Shown here: in pieces, positions 1 to 9,032 of the stretch
Numbering within the stretch: position 1 is the first letter of the stretch
Layout: each line of letters starts with the position of its first letter
Assembly (NCBI GenBank): GCA_030522415.1
Contig: CM060125.1
Span: 3,778,401 to 3,842,400, forward strand
Direction of reading: 5' to 3'
Length of the DNA: 64,000 nt
From: Channallabes apus
Taxonomy: Eukaryota; Chordata; Actinopteri; Siluriformes; Clariidae
Translations under genes and position numbers: made by a program
The notes under the pieces: model-generated
Database searches by the model: none
Seen by the model: the letters and a program-made list of their open reading frames with translations, nothing else
What the model was told of the DNA's origin: nothing

Positions 1-330
1 ATTCATTCATCTTCTATACCGCTCTACGGGCACTAGGCGGGGTACACCCTGGACAGGGTGCCAATCCATCGCAGGGCACACACACACACACACACACACA
101 TTCACCCATCCATTCACACACTACGGGCAATTTGGGAATGCCAATTAGCCTAACCTGCATATCTTTGGACTGTGGGAGGAAACCGGAGTACCCGGAGGAA
201 ACCCACCAAGCACGGGGAGAACATGCAAACTCCATGCACACAGAGACGGGAATCGAGCCTGGCCGGGGAATAGAACCCAGACCCTGGAGGTGCAAGGCGA
301 CAGCGCTAACCACTACTCCACCGTGCCGCC
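1..330 (-). mobile_element. V-SINE (Mermaid/DANA-type) copy, cut by window start
   Basis: The tRNA-like head lies at the right end and reads on the - strand (box-A-like TAGTGGTTAGC, box-B-like GGTTC.ATTCC). The conserved central V-domain around GAGTTTGCATGTTCTCC and the ATTCATTC tail at the left are present. About 55 bp of the usual 3' part next to the tail is missing. A (CA)n run sits inside the element. Confidence 0.85.
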
Positions 331-573
331 CTGGTCTTAAGCAATATTCAAATTTTCTGGATCTTGGGTTTTCATTAACTGGAAGCCTTAATTATGAAAA
401 TTTAAATAAATGAACATTGAAGTATATCAGTCTGTGTGATGAATCTATACAATATAGGAGTTTTGCTTTTTTAATTGAACAACTGAAATTAATAAACTTT
501 TCGATTATATTCACATTTATTGTTATGCACCTGTACAGTACATGCATGTATATCTATGTATAATATATTTAGT

Positions 574-610
<37 letters not shown>

Positions 611-1255
611 AAACTTATGGCAGACCTGGAAATTTTGTTAGTATAACTGTTGCCATTTTTATTTTATTTTAAGTTTATATAATATGAGAGTTTAAGAAAT
701 TTAAAATAACTTCCAGCTAATTGGTCACAGAGACTACTTCATTCATTAGTGGTGCTAATAATTATGTACCTGACAGAATGTGCCTAGTTTTACTTTTCCT
801 GTAGTTCTTTATCCTAAAAGACTCATTAGAGAGGACTTAGTAATATTGTATAGGCATATTAACACTGATTATCAGATATATACCAGTAAACTGGTGACAG
901 GATCATGGGCACCAAGAAGACTTATGCCTTTTGGGACCAAAGTCCAGCATTGACAAATGGAGAATATATTGTGCGGCTGATTTAATAAATTAATATAGCA
1001 GAAATTGAAGAAAATCCTTGAGGAGCATACTACTGTATGTCCTCATTAATTCTGTTTATTCTTTAAAACCAATGATTTATTTAGCATGCTTGCTTTTTGA
1101 ATCATTTTCATTAAAAATAAATAATATATCCATAGGCATGTTTTTCCAGTTTAGTTCTAGTCTCACAATTTTTTTAAGTCAGTTAGAAGATACAGAAAAA
1201 AATGACTGAATAAATCTCCAATTGGCCAGTTCACTATGGAATGTGCCGGAACAGT
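331..1255. other. AT-rich intergenic DNA, no gene seen
   Basis: The only structure I see is a (TG)n microsatellite at about 572-609. Short open frames here have no recognisable domains. Confidence 0.6.
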
Positions 1256-1260
1256 AGCGT

Positions 1261-1611
1261 TGTGACGGTTAACCCCTAGAGGGCACCTAACGCCCGTTTT
1301 GGTTTCGTTTTGTAGTTGGTTTGTGTTTTGTGTTTAACTTCAGTTCCCAGTGTGCACCTCGGTCAGGTGACGTAGAAGCTCACCAGAACCGAGGTAAGCC
1401 AATTATTAGTTGATTTGTTTGTGTTTAAATAGCCTGACTGAACAGCAGTCAGGCGTCTAGCTTTTGTTGTAGTTAAGTTGAGTTTGTGTTTGGTGTTTTG
1501 TTTCCCTTTTATGTTAATAAAAGAGAATAACGAACTGTCAGCTCGCCTCCTCTGCATTCATGCCACGACCACGCACCCGACACAGACACAGTAAGGGGAA
1601 AAAACATGACA
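1261..1611 (+). repeat. 5' LTR of the repeat-ORF element
   Basis: The 351-bp LTR begins TGTGACGG and ends ACATGACA. A TATA-like TTTAAATAG lies at 1424-1432, a predicted transcript start at about 1455 and an AATAAA signal at 1516-1521. This gives U3 of about 1261-1454, with R running from about 1455 past the poly(A) signal. An ATG at 1560 in the U5 part opens the internal reading frame. Confidence 0.9.
1424..1464 (+). promoter_or_regulatory. LTR core promoter and predicted transcript 5' end
   Basis: TTTAAATAG (1424-1432) is about 25-30 bp upstream of GTCTAGCTTT (1455-1464). The second motif is exactly complementary to 1613-1622 just behind the LTR. In self-priming Tf1/sushi elements the first bases of the RNA anneal to the primer-binding site, which would put the start at about 1455. 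Both motifs are kept in the 3' LTR. Confidence 0.6.
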
Positions 1612-1964
1612 GAAAGCTAGACCGACCAAGTGGCATGGCGGAGGTTCCCCCCGGGACGAGTTTCGGGGGCGTGATCACCATCTCTAACGAGCTGGCGGAA
1701 TGGCTAAAGGACAGCGAGGAGGATATGTACCACAGCTGGGAGTACAGCTTGGTGGTGGAGCAGGAGAGTTTGCTGGAGGACAGCGAGGAACACGGCGAAG
1801 CAAAATTCGAGCAAAGCGGGGAGAACTGCAGGTACGCCGAGGAGGCGGAAAGGCAGGAGGAGAAAGCGGTCAAGGGGGAGTGCATTCTGGACCTGCGCGA
1901 GCAGGTGCTGCAGCTCCAACTGCAGCTCGTCCAGGTTCGGGAGAACCAGGCCGTGATCCCGTAA
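1560..1964 (+). CDS. Head of the retroelement ORF, unknown acidic protein
   Basis: The 134-codon frame starts at an ATG inside the 5' LTR and stops at TAA 1962-1964. The first ~25 residues are basic (RPRTRHRHSKGKK). The middle is acidic, and the C-terminal ~30 residues are heptad-like (LREQVLQLQLQLVQVREN), so a short coiled coil is likely. I see no CCHC knuckle and no capsid motif I recognise. It sits where Gag would be, so a Gag-like or RNA-binding role is possible but is only inference. The same frame continues without another stop into the decapeptide array, so the TAA may be a mutation in this copy or a readthrough point. Confidence 0.55.
   Translation: MPRPRTRHRHSKGKKHDRKLDRPSGMAEVPPGTSFGGVITISNELAEWLKDSEEDMYHSWEYSLVVEQESLLEDSEEHGEAKFEQSGENCRYAEEAERQEEKAVKGECILDLREQVLQLQLQLVQVRENQAVIP
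1613..1622 (+). promoter_or_regulatory. Putative self-primer binding site
   Basis: AAAGCTAGAC lies two bases behind the 5' LTR and pairs perfectly over 10 bp with 1455-1464 inside the LTR. There is no TGG-initiated tRNA primer site at this position. The match, and its distance from a TATA box, suggest self-priming rather than tRNA priming. Confidence 0.6.
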
Positions 1965-4616
1965 ACGATTCCTCTCCTGGATCTGGACGATGCACTCCCA
2001 CTCCTGCCCCTGCCTAAACCCCTCGCGGAGGAAGATGTGCACGAGCGATGCAGCATGGGCGACGATGAGCCAACGCTGCAGTCGAGCGCCGTGCACGCTC
2101 CAACGCCGCAGTCGAGCGCCGTGCACGCTCCAACGCCGCAGTCGAGCGCCGTGCACGCTCCAACGCCGCAGTCGAGCGCCGTGCACGCTCCAACGCCGCA
2201 GTCGAGCGCCGTGCACGCTCCAACGCCGCAGTCGAGCGCCGTGCACGCTCCAACACCGCAGTCGAGCGCCGTGCACGCTCCAACGCCGCAGTCGAGCGCC
2301 GTGCACGCTCCAACGCCGCTGTTGAGCTCTGCACAAGCTCCAACGTTGTCGTCGAGCGCAGTGCACGCTCCAACACTGCTGTTGAGCTCTGCACAAGCTC
2401 CAACGTCGTCGTCGAGCGCCGTGCACGCTCCAACGCCGGCGTCGAGCGCAGTGCACGCTCCAACACTGCGGTTGAGCTCTGCACAAGCTCCAACGTTGTC
2501 GTCGAGCGCAGTGCACGCTCCCACGCCGTCGTCGAGCGCAGTGCACGCTCCCACGCCGCTGTTGAGCTCTGCACAGGCTCCAACGCCATTGTCGAGCGCC
2601 GTGCACGCTCCAACGTCGTCGAGCGCAGTGCACGCTCCAACACTGCTGTTGAGCTCTGAACAAGCTCCAACGTTGTCGTCGAGCGCAGTGCACGCTCCAA
2701 CACTGCTGTTGAGCTCTGCACAAGCTCCAACGTTGTCGTCGAGCGCAGTGCACGCTCCAACGTCATCGAGCGCAGTGCACACTCCAACACTGCTGTTGAG
2801 CTCTGCACAAGCTCCAACGTTGTCGTCGAGCGCAGTGCACGCTCCAACGCTGCTGTTGAGCTCTGCACAAGCTCCAACGTTGTCGTCGAGCGCAGTGCAC
2901 GCTCCAACGTCGTCGAGCGCAGTGCACGCTCCAACGCTGCTGTTGAGTTCTGCACAAGCTCCAACGTTGTCGTCGAGCGCAGTGCACGCTCCAACGTCGT
3001 CGAGTGCAGTGCACGCTCCAACACTACTGTTGAGCTCTGCACAAGCTCCAACGCCGTCGTCGAGCGCCGTGCACGCTCCAACGCCGTCGTCGAGCGCCGT
3101 GCACGCTCCAACGCCGGCGTCGAGCGTAGTGCACGCTCCAACACTGCGGTTGAGCTCTGCACAAGCTCCAACGTTGTCGTCGAGCGCAGTGCACGCGCCA
3201 ACGCCGTCGTCGAGCGCAGTGCACGCTCCCACGCCGCTGTTGAGCTCTGCACAGGCTCCAACGCCATCGTCGAGCGCCGTGCACGCTCCAACGTTGTCGT
3301 CGAGCGCAGTGCACGCTCCAACACTGCTGTTGAGCTCTGCACAAGCTCCAACGTTGTCGTCGAGCGCAGTGCACGCTCCAACACTGCTGTTGAGCTCTGC
3401 ACAAGCTCCAACGTTGTCGTCGAGCGCAGTGCACGCTCCAACACTGCTGTTGAGCTCTGCACAAGCTCCAACGTTGTCGTCGAGCGCAGTGCACGGGCCA
3501 ACGCCGTCGTCGAGCGCAGTGCACGCTCCCACGCCGCTGTTGAGCTCTGCACAGGCTCCAACGCCATCGTCGAGCGCCGTGCACGCTCCAACGTTGTTGT
3601 CGAGCGCAGTGCACGCTCCAACACTGCTGTTGAGCTCTGCACAAGCTCCAACGTTGTCGTCGAGCGTAGTGCACGCTCCAACACTGCTGTTGAGCTCTGC
3701 ACAAGCTCCAACTTTGTCGTCGAGCGCAGTGCACGCTCCAACGTCGTCGAGCGCAGTGCACGCCCCAACACTGCTGTTGAGCTCTGCACAAGCTCCTACG
3801 TTGTCGTCGAGCGCAGTGCACGCTCCAACCCTACTGTTGAGCTCTGCACAAGCTCCAACGTTGTCGTCGAGCGCAGAGCACGCTCCAACACTGCTGTTGA
3901 GCTCTGCACAAGCTCCAACGTTGTCGTCGAGCGCAGTGCACGCTCCAACACTACTGTTGAGCTCTGCACAAGCTCCAACGTCGTCGTCGAGCCCTGCACA
4001 AGCTCCAACGCCGTCGTCGAGCGCCGTGCACGCTCCAACGCCGTCGTCGAGCGCCGAGTACGCTCTAACGCCGCTGTCGAACGCCGAGTACGCTCCAACG
4101 CCGCCGTCGAGCGCCGAGTACGCTCCAACGCCGCCGTCGAGCGCCGAGTACGCTCCAACGCCGCCGTCGAGCGCCGAGTACGCTCCAACGCCGCCGTCGA
4201 GCGCCGAGTACGCTCCAACGCCGCCGTCGAGCGCCGAGTATGCTCCAATGCCGCTGTGGAGTTCAGCACAAGCTCCAACGCCGCTGTCGAGCTCAGCACA
4301 AGCTCCAACGCCGCTGTCGAGCTCAGCACAAGCACCAACGTCGTCCGCGAGCTCAGTGTATACTCCAACGCCGTCGTCGAGCGCAGTGCACGCTTCAATG
4401 CCGTCGTCGAGCGCAGTGCACGCTCCAACGCCGTCGTTGAGCGCAGTGACAGCGCTGCAATGGCCGAGCACGTCTCCAGCCCAGCCTCCGCCAAGCACGT
4501 CTCCAGCCCTGTCACCCAGCCCCCTGGTCAGGGGAGAAGAGGTAGAACATTGGGGTGGGTGTCCAGGACCTCCGGTGATGCTCCGGAGGAGCATTTTTTG
4601 GGGGGGGATACTGTGA
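1965..4616 (+). CDS. Decapeptide-repeat ORF, in frame with the head
   Basis: After the TAA the frame stays open for about 880 codons and ends at a TGA formed by the first bases of the 3' LTR (4614-4616). It opens with a Leu/Pro/Asp-rich linker and then runs about 79 degenerate decapeptides of pattern S-S-A-V/Q/E-H/A/Y-A-P-T-P/L-x. The C-terminal ~55 residues are non-repetitive and Pro/Ser-rich. Composition (Ser, Ala, Pro, Thr; almost no aromatics) suggests an extended, possibly O-glycosylatable stalk. There is no ATG directly after the TAA, so expression needs readthrough, an intact sister copy, or internal initiation. It could also be non-coding DNA kept open only because the unit length is a multiple of three. 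Confidence 0.5.
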   Translation, partial: TIPLLDLDDALPLLPLPKPLAEEDVHERCSMGDDEPTLQSSAVHAPTPQSSAVHAPTPQSSAVHAPTPQSSAVHAPTPQSSAVHAPTPQSSAVHAPTPQSSAVHAPTPQSSAVHAPTPLLSSAQAPTLSSSAVHAPTLLLSSAQAPTSSSSAVHAPTPASSAVHAPTLRLSSAQAPTLSSSAVHAPTPSSSAVHAPTPLLSSAQAPTPLSSAVHAPTSSSAVHAPTLLLSSEQAPTLSSSAVHAPTLLLSSAQAPTLSSSAVHAPTSSSAVHTPTLLLSSAQAPTLSSSAVHAPTLLLSSAQAPTLSSSAVHAPTSSSAVHAPTLLLSSAQAPTLSSSAVHAPTSSSAVHAPTLLLSSAQAPTPSSSAVHAPTPSSSAVHAPTPASSVVHAPTLRLSSAQAPTLSSSAVHAPTPSSSAVHAPTPLLSSAQAPTPSSSAVHAPTLSSSAVHAPTLLLSSAQAPTLSSSAVHAPTLLLSSAQAPTLSSSAVHAPTLLLSSAQAPTLSSSAVHGPTPSSSAVHAPTPLLSSAQAPTPSSSAVHAPTLLSSAVHAPTLLLSSAQAPTLSSSVVHAPTLLLSSAQAPTLSSSAVHAPTSSSAVHAPTLLLSSAQAPTLSSSAVHAPTLLLSSAQAPTLSSSAEHAPTLLLSSAQAPTLSSSAVHAPTLLLSSAQAPTSSSSPAQAPTPSSSAVHAPTPSSSAEYALTPLSNAEYAPTPPSSAEYAPTPPSSAEYAPTPPSSAEYAPTPPSSAEYAPTPPSSAEYAPMPLWSSAQAPTPLSSSAQAPTPLSSSAQAPTSSASSVYTPTPSSSAVHASMPSSSAVHAPTPSLSAVTALQWPSTSPAQPPPSTSPALSPSPLVRGEEVEHWGGCPGPPVMLRRSIFWGGIL
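2071..4440 (+). repeat. 30-bp tandem repeat array, about 79 units
   Basis: The register starts at 2071 with CAACGCTGCAGTCGAGCGCC and steps by 30 bp. Some units are 27 bp (for example near 2611-2637), which preserves frame. Three unit types are visible: GTGCACGCTC (VHA), TCTGCACAAGCTC (AQA) and GAGTACGCTC (EYA). The 5' block is nearly homogeneous VHA, the middle alternates VHA and AQA as a 60-bp higher-order unit, and 4040-4260 is an EYA block. Units are GC- and CpG-rich against AT-rich surroundings. Confidence 0.95.
4600..4611 (+). promoter_or_regulatory. Polypurine tract of the LTR element
   Basis: A run of G followed by ATAC abuts the first base of the 3' LTR. This is the expected plus-strand primer and resembles the ends of vertebrate Gypsy-type elements. 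Confidence 0.7.
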
Positions 4617-4963
4617 CGGTTAACCCCTAGAGGGCGCCTAACGCCCGTTTTTGGTTTCGTTTTGTAGTTGGTTTGTGTTTTGTGTTTAACTTCAGTTCCC
4701 AGTGTGCACCTCGGTCAGGTGACGTAGAAGCTCACCTGAACCGAGGTAAGCCAATTATTAGTTGATTTGTTTGTGTTTAAATAGCCTGACTGAACAGCAG
4801 TCAGGCGTCTAGCTTTTGTTGTAGTTAAGTTGAGTTTGTGTTTGGTGTTTTGTTTCCCTTTTATGTTAATAAAAGAGAATAACGAACCGTCAGCTCGCCT
4901 CCTCTGCATTCATGCCACGACCACGCACCCGACACAGACACAGTAAGGGGAAAAAACATGACA
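4612..4963 (+). repeat. 3' LTR of the repeat-ORF element
   Basis: This 352-bp copy of the 5' LTR carries one extra T near its start and three substitutions. The start motif is at 4807-4816 and AATAAA at 4868-4873. The element ends at CA 4962-4963, followed by the AGCGT duplication. Confidence 0.9.
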
Positions 4964-5252
4964 AGCGTATTTTACGGGAGAGTCAAAAATGGAGTTTTCT
5001 GCTTGTACGTACTGTACCTATTGCATGACAGTAGGTAAGAATCATACTTGTCATAGAAGAATCATACTGCATCACGTAAACAATATACAGTAGGTCAATC
5101 ATGTTTTACAAGAAAAAAGAAGTAGCCAATCATGTTTCATCACTAACATACAGTATGTTGTTTATTTTATTACCCACACGCAAATCTTATACAGTAAGAT
5201 ATTTGCAAACCAAAATAAGAGGTTATATACGGTGGTGTGAAAAACTATTTTG

Positions 5253-5395
5253 AGACTTGGTTCCCAGTCCTCCAATGTATAAAACTTATAGATATCATTA
5301 AAAGAGGGAGTTTTGACCAATGTACAGACAAAACATTTCTTTCATTTATATAGAAAAACTCATATTTTGCTAATTTCTACTGTTAGACCTTAACA
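5253..5395 (+). repeat. Dispersed repeat R1, 3' part
   Basis: The stretch from TGAGACTTGG to the ATTTATATAGAAA motif matches 59438-59545 closely (shared GACCAATGTA.AGACAAAA). The class is unknown. Immediately before it, 5230-5250 looks like the end of the Tc1 family seen at 14245-15702. Confidence 0.6.
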
Positions 5396-5596
5396 GGGTG
5401 GCATGGTGGTGTAGTGGTTAGCACTGTCACCTTGCACCTCCAGGGTCCGGGTTCAATTCCCGTCTCTGTGTGCATGGAGTTTGCATGTTCTCCCCGTGCT
5501 TGGTGGGTTTCCTCCGGGTACTCCGGTTTCCTCCCACAGTCCAAAGACATGCAGATTAGGCTAATTGGCGTTCCCAAATTGTGTGCTCTGCGATGG
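5396..5596 (+). mobile_element. V-SINE copy, truncated
   Basis: The tRNA-like head and V-domain run from GGTGGCATGG to the GGCGTTCCCAAATTG block. Only a scrap of the 3' region (TGTGCTCTGCGATGG) follows before a different repeat begins. Confidence 0.85.
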
Positions 5597-5660
5597 AAAT
5601 TTCACTGAAGTAACAGTACTTGTACTTGAGTACAAAATTTTATTACTCTTTCCACCTCTG
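5597..5660 (-). repeat. Fish TE-terminus-like repeat (AGTACTTGTACT type)
   Basis: It is the inverse of 40943-41010 (CAGAG.TGGAAAGAGTAATAAAA...). Such termini are common in fish non-autonomous DNA transposons, but I cannot assign the superfamily. Confidence 0.6.
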
Positions 5661-6908
5661 AGTAATTGTCAGCATTGAATCAGTTGCAGGCTGCAATTAC
5701 AGCAAATTTGTCTCCATTTACATTCTCTTGTGTAATAGCTAATGAAAATGAATCACACATTCAAAGTATTTTCTTTTGATTCAAAACAAACAAGTACAGT
5801 ATGTGGTTGTATTCAAATGAATACCTTTTTTGACTTACAAAGTAAATTATATACATCCAAGTAAAGGATTATAGTCAATAAACAAACGGTAAAAAAGTAA
5901 CAACAGTACTGTCGAATTCTGGATTGTGACTGGTCAGAAGCTGTTGATAAATTTTTATCTTACTTTCATCTTCATTTTATCAAACATTTTACTTCTTGAC
6001 TACTATTGATGCTCCACATGAGGCAATTAAAACCACGTCATTTAACGAATAAAACTTCATTGATCGTTTAAGGAAAGTGAAGTGGTGAGGAGACACAGTC
6101 CGCATTCGGCAATATCCAAATATAAAGCTTTAACATTTCCGACATACTGTATGAAAGTAATTGTTAGGGAGTTTTACACATTTCTCTGTAACATCACCCG
6201 AATCCATATTAGATAATTAGTCTATCTTACAATCTGTCTCTTCTGTTTTTGACAGAAAACTTGAATATATTTTATATATATATTCCTGTGCGTGCATGTG
6301 AGTGTGTTTGTGTGTGAGTGTGTTTGTTTTTGAATATATTTTCTCTGGATTAAGGAAATAAATAATATATTCCCATAAATTCACCGGACACACATTTATC
6401 TTTAAACAGCTTTACAAAACTATCCATCATTCAACTGACAGAAGAATCGATTTTCAACATATTTTCATAAATCCGTTTATGTCCTTTTTGCTGGGGTAAG
6501 GCAAAACCCTTCATTATTCATCACAATGCGGCAGGATAAGTAAAACTCTTCCTACCTGTTTCTGGTTGGCTATGTTCTAATTGATCGTCCTATCGTGGTT
6601 TAGCCCAATACTATTTAAGCTGGTTGGTAAGGTGGCTTGGGGTTACGTGTCCCGCCCCCCTAGCTTTCGTTGTGTGTCGTCACATCCAGAATAGAACAGG
6701 GAAGTTCTGAGGTGATCTTTTTGCAGGTAAGGATGTCAGTCGCGGTGTGTGTGTTTTACAGTAAGTGGGTTTTGCATATTATAGCGGTGTTTCGTCTGTG
6801 ATATTTACTGTACACAGTCTAGCAAGCCGGATTTAAGTCAGCGGACACGGGCATTCACCTCTTGTTGTGGAAGTGATTGTTCCTCCCAACAAACTGGCCG
6901 TCTCCCTG
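5661..6908. other. Intergenic DNA, no gene seen
   Basis: AT-rich apart from a GT-rich run near 6285-6335 and a short C-rich patch near 6650. No supported coding sequence. Confidence 0.5.
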
Positions 6909-6910
6909 TA

Positions 6911-7940
6911 CAGTTGTGTCCAATAGTTTTGAGAATTACATAAATATTGGAAATTGGAAAAGTTGCTGCTTAAGTTTTTATAATAGCAATTTGCATATAC
7001 TCCAGAATGTTATGAAGAGTGATCAGATGAATTGCATAGTCCTTCTTTGCCATGAAAATGAACTTAATCCCAAAAAAAACCTTTCTACTGCATTTCATTG
7101 CTGTCATTAAAAGACCTGAAGATCATTTCAGTAATCGTCTTGTGAACTCAGGTGAGAATGTTGACGAGCACAAGGCTGGAGATATTCTCAGATCAAGCCG
7201 CTTTCCCATTGTTTGGGGCATCTGGAAAAAGGCTTGTCCGGAGAAGAAAAGTTGAGCTCTACTGTACAATCAGTCCTGTGCCATGCCAACAGTAAAGCAT
7301 CCTGAGACCATTCATGTGTGGGGCAGCTTCTCATCCAAGGGAGTGGGCTCACTCACAATTTTGCCCAAAAACACAGCCATGAATAAAGAATGATACCAAA
7401 ACACCCTCCAACAGCAACTTCTTCCACCAATCCAACAACAGTTTGGTGAAGAACAATGCATTTTCCAGCACTATGGAACACCGTGTCATAAGGCAAAAGT
7501 GATAACTAAGTGGCTCGGGGACCAAAACGTTGAAATTTTGGGTCCATGGCCTGGAAACTCCCCACATTTTAATCCCATTCAGAACTTGTTGTTAATCCTC
7601 AAGAGGCGGCTGGACAAACAAAAACCCACTAATTCTGACAAACTCCAAGAAGTGATTATGAAAGGATGGGTTGCTATCAGTCAGGATTTGGCCCAGAAGT
7701 TGATTGAGAGCCCAGTCGAATTGCAGAGGTCCTGAAAAAGAAGGACCAACACTGCAAATACTGACTCTTTGCATAAATGTCATGTAATTGTCGATAAAAG
7801 GCTTTGAAACATATGAAGTGCTTGTAATTATATTTCAGTACATCACAGAAACAACTGAAACAAAGATCTAAAAGCAGTTTAGAAGCAAACTTTGTGAAAA
7901 CTAATATTTGTGTCATTCTCAAAACTCTTGGCCACGACTG
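6911..7940 (+). mobile_element. Tc1-like element, internally deleted
   Basis: The termini CAGTTGTG.CC... and ...GGCCACGACTG are inverted and continue matching through TTTTGAGAAT. TA dinucleotides flank both ends (6909-6910, 7941-7942). Full-length relatives as I remember them are about 1.6 kb; here the middle, including the DNA-binding half of the transposase, is gone, with a junction near 7165-7210. Confidence 0.85.
7499..7735 (+). pseudogene. Tc1 transposase C-terminal remnant
   Basis: The frame encodes the end of a Tc1 catalytic domain, including NSPHFNPIQNL where an intact copy would have SPDLNPIENL; the catalytic E is replaced by Q. Upstream, 7200-7500 contains more decayed transposase codons in shifting frames. 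Not functional. Confidence 0.8.
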
Positions 7941-7942
7941 TA

Positions 7943-8816
7943 GAACTGACTGAGCTCTCAGCTTCCCGGAATATGACTGAAATGCCCTTCTGGTGAGACT
8001 TGGTACCAAATTGCACGGTATGTAATTTTAATGTAAAATTGTTTTTGCTGCGTTCTCCTGAAGCAGAAAAAATGCAGGAAAAGATGTTTTCCATACTCAT
8101 AATAACTAACTTGTTTACATTACACTTGTTAAATTGAAAGATACTGTAAATTGGTGAGCCTGTGATGTTCATCTACTGAACAGCCACAACTACGAAAACA
8201 TTAAAGAAATTGTAATTGTAATTATATACAAATGAAAAGAAATTATATAAGGGAAGCAATGTAAATAAAGTTGTATTTATTTATAAATATTATAAACAAA
8301 TATAATAGTATTTCTTTTTTATTTAATAAGTATTAGTGTATACCAGTTTCGTTTGTCCATTGTGTGTTTTTATTTACTTATCTAATTATCCATATAGCTC
8401 ATTGTTAGACTACATCGACTAAAATTCAAATCGGACATCTCGGTCGCTTTACTTGTAAATCTTTATTTACAATACTTCCGTTAAGCGGTCGATAGTAGTG
8501 CCAATTGATTGGAGGAGAAACAGCCAATCAGAAGTAGTTTGTGGATGTCTGTGATTGGCTAGTTTTTTGGCAGTTTTGTAACACTGGACAAAGTTGAGCG
8601 AGCGTACAGGCAGAGTCGAGCGCGCACAGAAAATTATGGAATAAAAGATTTGTGTGTAATTCTGTCTTTTGTCTGAGTTGGATTCCAAAATGTATGGCAA
8701 CGACAGCTTACAGATACGAGATTTTGTGTGTTTGTTACAATACAACTTTGAAATATATACGACTCTGACCGTTTACAGATACAAATCTCGTTTTTACAAC
8801 TCCTCTGTTTCATGGA
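7943..8816. other. Intergenic DNA, no gene seen
   Basis: AT-rich; short open frames lack recognisable domains. Confidence 0.5.
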
Positions 8817-9032
8817 CGAGGGAAGAGGAATCGATTCGGTGCATGCGCCCCGCCACTATTTTAAACCAGCAGTCGAGCGCTCACTCATCGTCTCAGCTAA
8901 GTTTTTTTTTCACAGATTCGGACATGTTTAAGAGAAGTAAAATTACAGAGATGTTTTAACTATAGTAAGTAAGCTTTTAGGAGTTTAAAACGGAGGCGGG
9001 GCGCATGCGCCGAATCTATTCATCTTCCCTCG
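8817..9032. repeat. 50-bp inverted repeat with GCGCATGCGC cores
   Basis: Arm 8817-8866 and arm 8983-9032 are inverted with 44 of 50 positions identical by eye; the loop is 116 bp. Each arm contains GCATGCGCC; the right-hand one is GCGCATGCGC, the NRF1-type palindrome. The loop contains a strong splice-donor-like AGTAAGTAAG. It may be a small foldback transposon or two opposed copies of a promoter-like sequence. Confidence 0.75.

Larger units (their letters stand above)
1261..4963 (+). mobile_element. Non-autonomous LTR retrotransposon with decapeptide-repeat ORF
   Basis: Two near-identical direct repeats (1261-1611 and 4612-4963), both TG...CA, enclose a 3.0-kb internal region. The insertion is flanked by a perfect 5-bp duplication, AGCGT (1256-1260 and 4964-4968). 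I count three substitutions and one 1-bp indel between the LTRs, so the insertion is young. A G-rich polypurine tract directly precedes the 3' LTR, and a sequence complementary to the predicted transcript start follows the 5' LTR. The G-run followed by ATAC and then TGTGACGG resembles vertebrate Ty3/Gypsy termini. No protease, RT, RNase H or integrase is present, so movement would need enzymes in trans. The internal DNA is one reading frame with a single stop. I do not recognise the family. Confidence 0.9.

Noticed and set aside
2071..4440. CRISPR-like array
   Set aside because: Units are contiguous tandem repeats without spacers, in a eukaryotic LTR element.
1538..4594. A 1018-codon minus-strand ORF and other long frames over the repeat array
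   Set aside because: The array unit is 30/27 bp without stops in several frames, so all are opened by the repeat. The plus frame is favoured because it joins in frame to the head ORF and follows LTR orientation.
5396..5470. tRNA gene (box A / box B)
   Set aside because: The A and B boxes belong to the head of V-SINE copies, which recur at ten places and have no proper cloverleaf.
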